A stretch of DNA of 64,000 nucleotides from RUG100 sp963542695 (GTDB lineage: Bacteria; Bacillota; Clostridia; Peptostreptococcales; Anaerovoracaceae): positions 20,870 through 84,869 of the forward strand of contig CAUTYX010000008.1 in the NCBI GenBank assembly GCA_963542695.1, in the 5' to 3' direction. This document shows, one piece after another, positions 59,763-64,000 of this stretch; position 1 is the first letter of the stretch, and each line of letters starts with the position of its first letter. A program made the translations under genes and the position numbers. The notes beneath the pieces were generated by a model, which was given only the letters and a program-made list of their open reading frames with translations, was not told the DNA's origin and searched no databases.

Positions 59763-60401
59763 CTACACCAAAAATTTAATATAGTTAATATTCTTTCCCC
59801 GGTTCATAAAACGTTCTTCGTATTCCGTACGATACTTTCTGCTTTCAAATTGACTGTTGTGAAGATCATCAGTGGATTCGACGATTTCCATGTGACAAGC
59901 TGTCACTTCTTCCAGCGTAAAAGCGTATAAATCATCGTTATCCGATTTGAATTCAATGGCTCCTCCCGGTTTGATTACCTGCCTGTATCCTTCTAGGTAT
60001 CGGCGATGGGTCAATCTTCTCTTGGCATGTCTTGCCTTTGGCCATGGATCTGAAAAGTTCAAATACAGCCCACTCAGTTCTCCTTTTTCAAAGTAGTCGC
60101 CTAGATCCTTGACATATTCTCCCATGAGACAAGCATTTTCCACCTCTCCCTGTCGCAAGCTGGCACCGGCTCGTAGCAGCACACTTTTCTGTCCTTCGAT
60201 ACCAATAAACCAATTTGCTTTTTCCGCCAGTGCATGGGACGTAAGAAATTGTCCTTTGCCACATCCCAGTTCTACAAACAATTCCCCGGAGCAGCATAAC
60301 ACGTCTTTCCACTTTCCTTTATTTTCACGAGGATCTCCCACCAGCAAATCGTCCATCTGCGCCAGCCGTTCCTCCAGGTCTTTTAACCGTCGCTGTCTCA
60401 C
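59763..60401 (-). CDS. trmB: tRNA (guanine-N7-)-methyltransferase
   Basis: The 212-residue SAM enzyme methylates G46 of tRNA. FVELGCGKGQFL (SAM site), IGIEGQ, LNFSDPWPKARHAKRRLTH and the C-terminal TEYEERFM are typical. I start at the GTG 60399-60401, giving the normal N-terminus RQRRLKDLEERL, 7 bp after AAGGA; it overlaps the ecfT stop as GTGA. A longer ATG reading lies inside ecfT. Confidence 0.95.
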   Translation of the reverse strand: MRQRRLKDLEERLAQMDDLLVGDPRENKGKWKDVLCCSGELFVELGCGKGQFLTSHALAEKANWFIGIEGQKSVLLRAGASLRQGEVENACLMGEYVKDLGDYFEKGELSGLYLNFSDPWPKARHAKRRLTHRRYLEGYRQVIKPGGAIEFKSDNDDLYAFTLEEVTACHMEIVESTDDLHNSQFESRKYRTEYEERFMNRGKNINYIKFLV

Positions 60402-61198
60402 AATACGATCCTTTCTACTACACATGCTGCAACAAACAGTACCATTAACACACCGGCAATCCCATCTTTTTTATGGGTTTTCATGGGATTCATTCTTGTT
60501 CTTCCTTCCCCTCCCCGGTAACAGCGAGCTTCCATAGCAATGGCCATATCCTGTGCAATGCGAAAAGCACTAATAAAAAGAGGGATGAGAATGGGGATTA
60601 AATGACGTGCTCTGGTGACGATATTTCCCGTTTCAAAATCCGCCCCTCTTGCTTGCTGGGCCTTCATAATCTTATCGGTTTCCTCCAGCAACGTCGGTAT
60701 GAATCGTAATGCAATGGTCATCATCATAGCCATTTCACCTGCCGGCAATCCCATCTTTTCAAAAGGAGAAAGCAAGGCCTCAATGCCATCGGTTAGTGCT
60801 AACGGTCTTGTAGTCAACGTCAACATAGACGAGCCGATAATCAACAATACCAAGCGAATAGCCATAAACATGGCTCTATAAAGCCCTTCTCTTGTAATGG
60901 TTAAAAACCCCAGCTTCCAAATAATTTCTCCGTCAAACATAAACAAATTCAACAGAAATGTCAGCAAAATAATGAGAAATACCGGTTTTAACCCTCGCAG
61001 GATAAAATGCACCGGTACCCGGGAAACACCGATTACCACTGCCAATACCGCAAAGCAAAACCCAAAACCCATGAAGGTCTTTACAATAAACAAGCTGATA
61101 ATATATACCAACACAGCGATAATTTTGGTACGAGGATCCAGCTTGTGTATCCAAGAATTGCCGGGATAATATTGTCCTAACGTAATGTCTCGGATCAT
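60398..61198 (-). CDS. ecfT: ECF transporter transmembrane coupling protein EcfT
   Basis: The 266-residue membrane protein has five to six helices and the two Ala-Arg-Gly type coupling motifs QQARGADFE (about 183-191) and MEARCYRGG (about 222-230) that contact the ATPases. It joins the S component to EcfA1/EcfA2. It overlaps ecfA2 as ATGA and trmB as GTGA. Confidence 0.95.
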   Translation of the reverse strand: MIRDITLGQYYPGNSWIHKLDPRTKIIAVLVYIISLFIVKTFMGFGFCFAVLAVVIGVSRVPVHFILRGLKPVFLIILLTFLLNLFMFDGEIIWKLGFLTITREGLYRAMFMAIRLVLLIIGSSMLTLTTRPLALTDGIEALLSPFEKMGLPAGEMAMMMTIALRFIPTLLEETDKIMKAQQARGADFETGNIVTRARHLIPILIPLFISAFRIAQDMAIAMEARCYRGGEGRTRMNPMKTHKKDGIAGVLMVLFVAACVVERIVL

Positions 61199-62052
61199 TT
61201 CTTCCCCTTAATCAAAGCTGCAATAGTGTCAGCTGCTTTTTCTATAGAAAAAGTCTTTTCCAAACCCGTCATTCCCTTCTTATCTAAATCACGCAACAGC
61301 GCCGTTACCGATGGCAAACCAAGACCCATGGATTCTAATTCGTCCCACCTTGAAAACACATTTTCCGGGGTGTCAAACATAGCCAGCTTGCCTTGATCCA
61401 TAACCAACACTTTATCTGCCAGCATCGCTGCATCGTCCATATTGTGGCTCACTAATAAAGTAATGTTCCCTGTCTCTTTGTGAACTCGGTCAATCATCGC
61501 AAGCAGCTCTCTGCGAGCTTTTGGGTCTAACCCCGCCGTCGGTTCATCTAAAATCAGTATTTCCGGCTTCATTGCCAAGACACCGGCAATAGCCACTCTT
61601 CGTTTCTGTCCACCGGACAAATCAAAGGGGGATTTATCAGCTATTTCAGCATAGTCAAAACCGACCAACTCCAAGGCTTCTACTACATTTTTTTCAACGT
61701 CCTCCGGCTCTATTCCAAGGTTAGTGGGACCAAAGGACACGTCTTTCTCGACAGTTTCTTCAAACAGCTGATATTCGGGATATTGAAACAATAATCCTAT
61801 TTTTTTTCGAATTTCCGGCATTGCCACCTTATCTGCTGTTATATCCACACCGTGAATTACGATTGAACCGCTGTCCGGCTTTAACAATCCGTTTAAGTGC
61901 TGCAGCAATGTGGATTTTCCTGATCCGGTATGACCGATAATCACTACAAAACTTTTATCGGGAACAGCGAAAGAAACATGCTCCAAGGCTTTGGACTCTC
62001 CCGGCAATCCCTTTGAATAGGTATGTGTAATATCCTTTACTTCCAGTGACAT
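61195..62052 (-). CDS. ecfA2: ECF transporter ATPase EcfA2
   Basis: The 285-residue ABC ATPase has Walker A GHTGSGKST (near 40), Q-loop LFQYPEYQLFEETV, signature LSGGQKRRVAIA and Walker B ILILDEPTAGLDP with the switch His SHNMDD. Together with EcfA1 it powers group II ECF vitamin carriers, shared by several S components. It overlaps ecfA1 by 16 bp. Confidence 0.95.
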   Translation of the reverse strand: MSLEVKDITHTYSKGLPGESKALEHVSFAVPDKSFVVIIGHTGSGKSTLLQHLNGLLKPDSGSIVIHGVDITADKVAMPEIRKKIGLLFQYPEYQLFEETVEKDVSFGPTNLGIEPEDVEKNVVEALELVGFDYAEIADKSPFDLSGGQKRRVAIAGVLAMKPEILILDEPTAGLDPKARRELLAMIDRVHKETGNITLLVSHNMDDAAMLADKVLVMDQGKLAMFDTPENVFSRWDELESMGLGLPSVTALLRDLDKKGMTGLEKTFSIEKAADTIAALIKGKK

Positions 62053-62876
62053 ATCGCCTCCACCAGTTGCTCTTCTTCTACAATATTATCAGGAAGGTCA
62101 ATCCCCCGTAACCGTAGTTCTTCTGCCAACTCTACTGCCAACGGCAACTGCATCCCCAATTGCAGCAATTTTTCTTTTTCTTTAAATACATCGGCAGGAA
62201 ATCCCTGTAAACGGATTGTTCCCTTTTCCATAACAACCACCTGTTGTGCCTGGGCGGCTTCCTCCATATAATGGGTAATCAAAACACAAGTAATCCCCTC
62301 CTTATGAAGCCGGTGGATAATTTCCAGCACCGCCCGGCGTCCGGCCGGATCCAACATAGCCGTCGGTTCATCAAAGATAATACATTCCGGACGCATGGCC
62401 ACGGCACCGGCAATGGCAATTCGTTGTTTTTGTCCTCCGGATAGCATATGGGGAGCCTTTCCCCGGTATTCTCCCATATTGACAGCGGCAAGGGCATCGG
62501 CCACTCTTCGCTGAATTTCTTCTGAAGGGATTCCCAGATTTTCCGGACCAAAGGCCACATCATCTTCTACAATGGCTGCCACCAGTTGATTATCCGGGTT
62601 TTGAAATACCATGGCCACCTTTTGACGAATATCCCAAATGGATTCTTCATCTGTGGTATCGATGCCATCTACCAACACCTGCCCTTTGGAAGGCAGCAAA
62701 AGACCGTTAATCATTTTCGCCAAGGTCGATTTTCCGGAACCGTTTCGTCCTAAGATCGCTGTAAAGCTTCTCTTGGGAATGCTCAGAGTAACATGGTCCA
62801 ATGCATTAACAGCATCTCCTGTTTCTTGATTCAGGTAACTAAATACCACATCTTTGATTTCAATAAATTGCGCCAT
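62037..62876 (-). CDS. ecfA1: ECF transporter ATPase EcfA1
   Basis: The 279-residue ABC ATPase has Walker A GRNGSGKST, Q-loop VFQNPDNQLVAAIVEDDVAFG, signature LSGGQKQRIAIAGA and Walker B CIIFDEPTAMLDP; the Met before Leu-Asp-Pro is usual for EcfA1. I start at the ATG 62874-62876, 5 bp after AGAGG; a 6-residue longer reading has none. In many Firmicutes this module sits with ribosomal genes; here it follows aroD by 37 bp. Confidence 0.95.
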   Translation of the reverse strand: MAQFIEIKDVVFSYLNQETGDAVNALDHVTLSIPKRSFTAILGRNGSGKSTLAKMINGLLLPSKGQVLVDGIDTTDEESIWDIRQKVAMVFQNPDNQLVAAIVEDDVAFGPENLGIPSEEIQRRVADALAAVNMGEYRGKAPHMLSGGQKQRIAIAGAVAMRPECIIFDEPTAMLDPAGRRAVLEIIHRLHKEGITCVLITHYMEEAAQAQQVVVMEKGTIRLQGFPADVFKEKEKLLQLGMQLPLAVELAEELRLRGIDLPDNIVEEEQLVEAICHWK

Positions 62877-62913
62877 GATTTCCTCTTCAAACATTGGAAT
62901 GATTTATTATATC

Positions 62914-63696
62914 TTATTCTCCATAGTATTGGCAAACACAGTCTGCCAGGGCTTCCACACCCATCTGTCCCAGGCTATTGTCTTCTTGCCCGAGTGGTGC
63001 CGCAAAGGTAATACAAGATCCGAATTCTCCGGCGCAAACGCGGCTGGGCCTTCCTATTTTCCCCATGGAAATGGCAACAAAAGGTTTCTTCCCATAGTTC
63101 TCATTCATCACTGCCGCTGCTGCAAGCAGGTTGATTACATCCTCTTGGCTGCCGGCTGTAACGGCAAGTTTGGAAATGTCCGCCCCCAGCTCATTCATAA
63201 TCCATAGTCGTCGCACCATTACATCAATCTCCGGCGTATATTCGGTTTCGTGGCTGGATAAAATCACCTTTTTATTGCAGCTATGGATATAGCCCACTAA
63301 ATAGCGAAGGCGTTCGTCATGAAATTCCACATTTGTATCAAACGGCTCTACATCCATAGCATCGGCGTCTACCACATTTGCCAGTTCTCGCAGCAGATCA
63401 TAGTAATTAGATCCTTGAACATCTGCGAATCCACCTTCTGTACGGGTTCGAAGGGTTAGGATTACCGGCATAGTGGACACCTTTTTTATGGCGTCTACAA
63501 TTTCCGCCACATAGGATACATCTCTCCATCTTTTTCCCGCCAGACAATCTATTCGCAGTTCCAAAAGGGAACATGGCAGATATTCCCCTTGCTGCGCCTG
63601 GGTTACGGCCTCTTCCTTGGTCATAGCCATAATAGGAAGACAAATCCGCGGTCTCCCTCCACCAACTGTCTCCTGTCCAATCTTTACTTTTTTCAC
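62914..63696 (-). CDS. aroD: 3-Dehydroquinate dehydratase, type I
   Basis: The 260-residue class I enzyme of the shikimate pathway forms a Schiff base: His in SSHETEYTP and Lys in ADISKLAVTAG are the catalytic pair (152 and 179 when counted from the upstream ATG). LELRIDCLAG near the N-terminus and GRPSRVCAGEFGSCITF near the C-terminus are family stretches. A start at ATG 63705 would lie one base from GGGGG; I prefer the GTG at 63694-63696 with spacing 9. It is first in the line with ecfA1, behind its own -10. Confidence 0.94.
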   Translation of the reverse strand: MKKVKIGQETVGGGRPRICLPIMAMTKEEAVTQAQQGEYLPCSLLELRIDCLAGKRWRDVSYVAEIVDAIKKVSTMPVILTLRTRTEGGFADVQGSNYYDLLRELANVVDADAMDVEPFDTNVEFHDERLRYLVGYIHSCNKKVILSSHETEYTPEIDVMVRRLWIMNELGADISKLAVTAGSQEDVINLLAAAAVMNENYGKKPFVAISMGKIGRPSRVCAGEFGSCITFAAPLGQEDNSLGQMGVEALADCVCQYYGE

Positions 63697-63731
63697 TAAG
63701 CCCATCCCCCTTTATGTCTAAATTACACCTA

Positions 63732-63737
63732 ATTATA
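63732..63737 (-). promoter_or_regulatory. aroD -10 element
   Basis: TATAAT on the minus strand, about 36 bp before the preferred aroD start and directly after the hairpin and T tract at 63763-63807. The -35 is poor (TTTTTG at 17 bp). Confidence 0.5.
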
Positions 63738-63762
63738 TACTACAACGACCAAAACAAAAAGC

Positions 63763-63807
63763 AAGGAAGCCATTGCAAATGGTAGAACCCAGTGCAATAG
63801 CCTCCTT
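63763..63807 (-). terminator. Hairpin terminator upstream of aroD (minus-strand specific)
   Basis: The arms 63763-63777 and 63793-63807 pair over 15 bp on the minus strand with two G-U pairs; on the plus strand those two positions are mismatches, so only minus-strand RNA folds perfectly. CTTTTTGTTTTGG follows. It should end a transcript coming from the right, or act as an attenuator of aroD. Confidence 0.65.
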
Positions 63808-63947
63808 AGAAGAATCTAATTTCATCCTGCCCTCACAAAAGACAGGCATTTCATATACGTAATTATTTTATACATTACTTATAGCATAAAATAACATCAA
63901 TTCTTCTCAGCTTGCTCCAACGACCATTTTCCTTGTCTAAATGGCGA

Positions 63948-63981
63948 AAAGACCATGGCAGGATTTCCCACCATGGTCTTT
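63948..63981. terminator. Hairpin near the right edge
   Basis: AAAGACCATGG (63948-63958) and CCATGGTCTTT (63971-63981) form a perfect 11-bp stem; TTTTCG follows on the minus strand. It probably ends a gene lying beyond the window. Apart from these two hairpins I see no supported gene in 63706-64000. Confidence 0.65.
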
Positions 63982-64000
63982 GATTCTCTCTACTATGTTC

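Noticed and set aside
63733..63825. A 30-codon minus-strand reading frame beginning MKLDSSKEAIALG with three cysteines near its end
   Set aside because: It runs through the hairpin and T tract before aroD and ends on the aroD -10; its ribosome binding site is weak and the terminator explains the sequence better.
1..64000. CRISPR arrays, transposases, phage genes, toxin-antitoxin pairs or rRNA
   Set aside because: I found no regularly spaced repeats, no transposase or phage proteins and no rRNA; the only recombinase looks like a chromosomal Xer protein.

Overview
The window reads as a compact chromosomal segment of an anaerobic low-to-moderate GC Gram-positive bacterium of the class Clostridia. 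The case rests on AGGAGG-type ribosome binding sites, vegetative promoters, reverse rubrerythrin, meso-diaminopimelate dehydrogenase, a MocR regulator beside an ECF S component, HPr with the regulatory serine, and a TPP riboswitch with an intrinsic terminator. A member of the Anaerovoracaceae/Peptostreptococcales is possible, but that is a guess. I see no phage, insertion sequence, CRISPR array or toxin-antitoxin locus. Almost everything is housekeeping, and most genes lie on the minus strand.

Layout: 1-450 holds the start of rplS with its leader; 451-3675 is a lone carB behind a promoter with two ArgR-like boxes. Positions 3780-7857 carry two paralogous secreted NlpC/P60 hydrolases, a TagO/WecA-type transferase and a Xer-type recombinase. 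Positions 7950-15906 are a mixed vitamin/amino-acid block (transcribed thiE, HAD, thiD, an RNase H-like nuclease, proA, bioB, then a TPP riboswitch with thiC, then proB). Positions 15981-19270 hold a universal stress protein, an APC permease and two regulators (LytTR, XRE). The plus-strand run 19504-26145 (fruR-fruK-fruA-ptsH-ptsI-gap) is a fructose uptake and glycolysis operon, in which ptsI has an in-frame TGA 31 codons before the expected end.

Positions 28273-35235 hold the complete F1Fo ATP synthase operon atpI-B-E-F-H-A-G-D-C. Positions 35436-39486 carry a dCMP deaminase, truA, yhbY, an orphan prepilin peptidase and glnS; coaBC, a two-component system, surE, an isochorismatase-fold gene and a sirtuin follow. 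At 45163-47221 an ECF S component diverges from a MocR regulator whose usual PLP lysine is serine. The energising module ecfA1-A2-T is at 60398-62876, beside aroD and trmB, and could power this S component. The rest holds ecsC, a serine acetyltransferase, asnS, a Sapep-type peptidase, a NifU-domain protein, reverse rubrerythrin, a secreted protein with a frameshifted C-terminus, ddh, a TGS/uridine-kinase protein, tRNA-Gly(CCC) and an aminotransferase.

Points that stand out: the ptsI in-frame TGA whose downstream frame ends in an ATGA overlap with gap; three genes (an RNase H-like nuclease, atpI, ecsC) with a -10 hexamer exactly six bases before the start codon and no Shine-Dalgarno sequence, suggesting leaderless mRNAs; the MocR Lys-to-Ser change; and several repeat or palindrome elements that look like operators. 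I found no clearly new multi-gene system.
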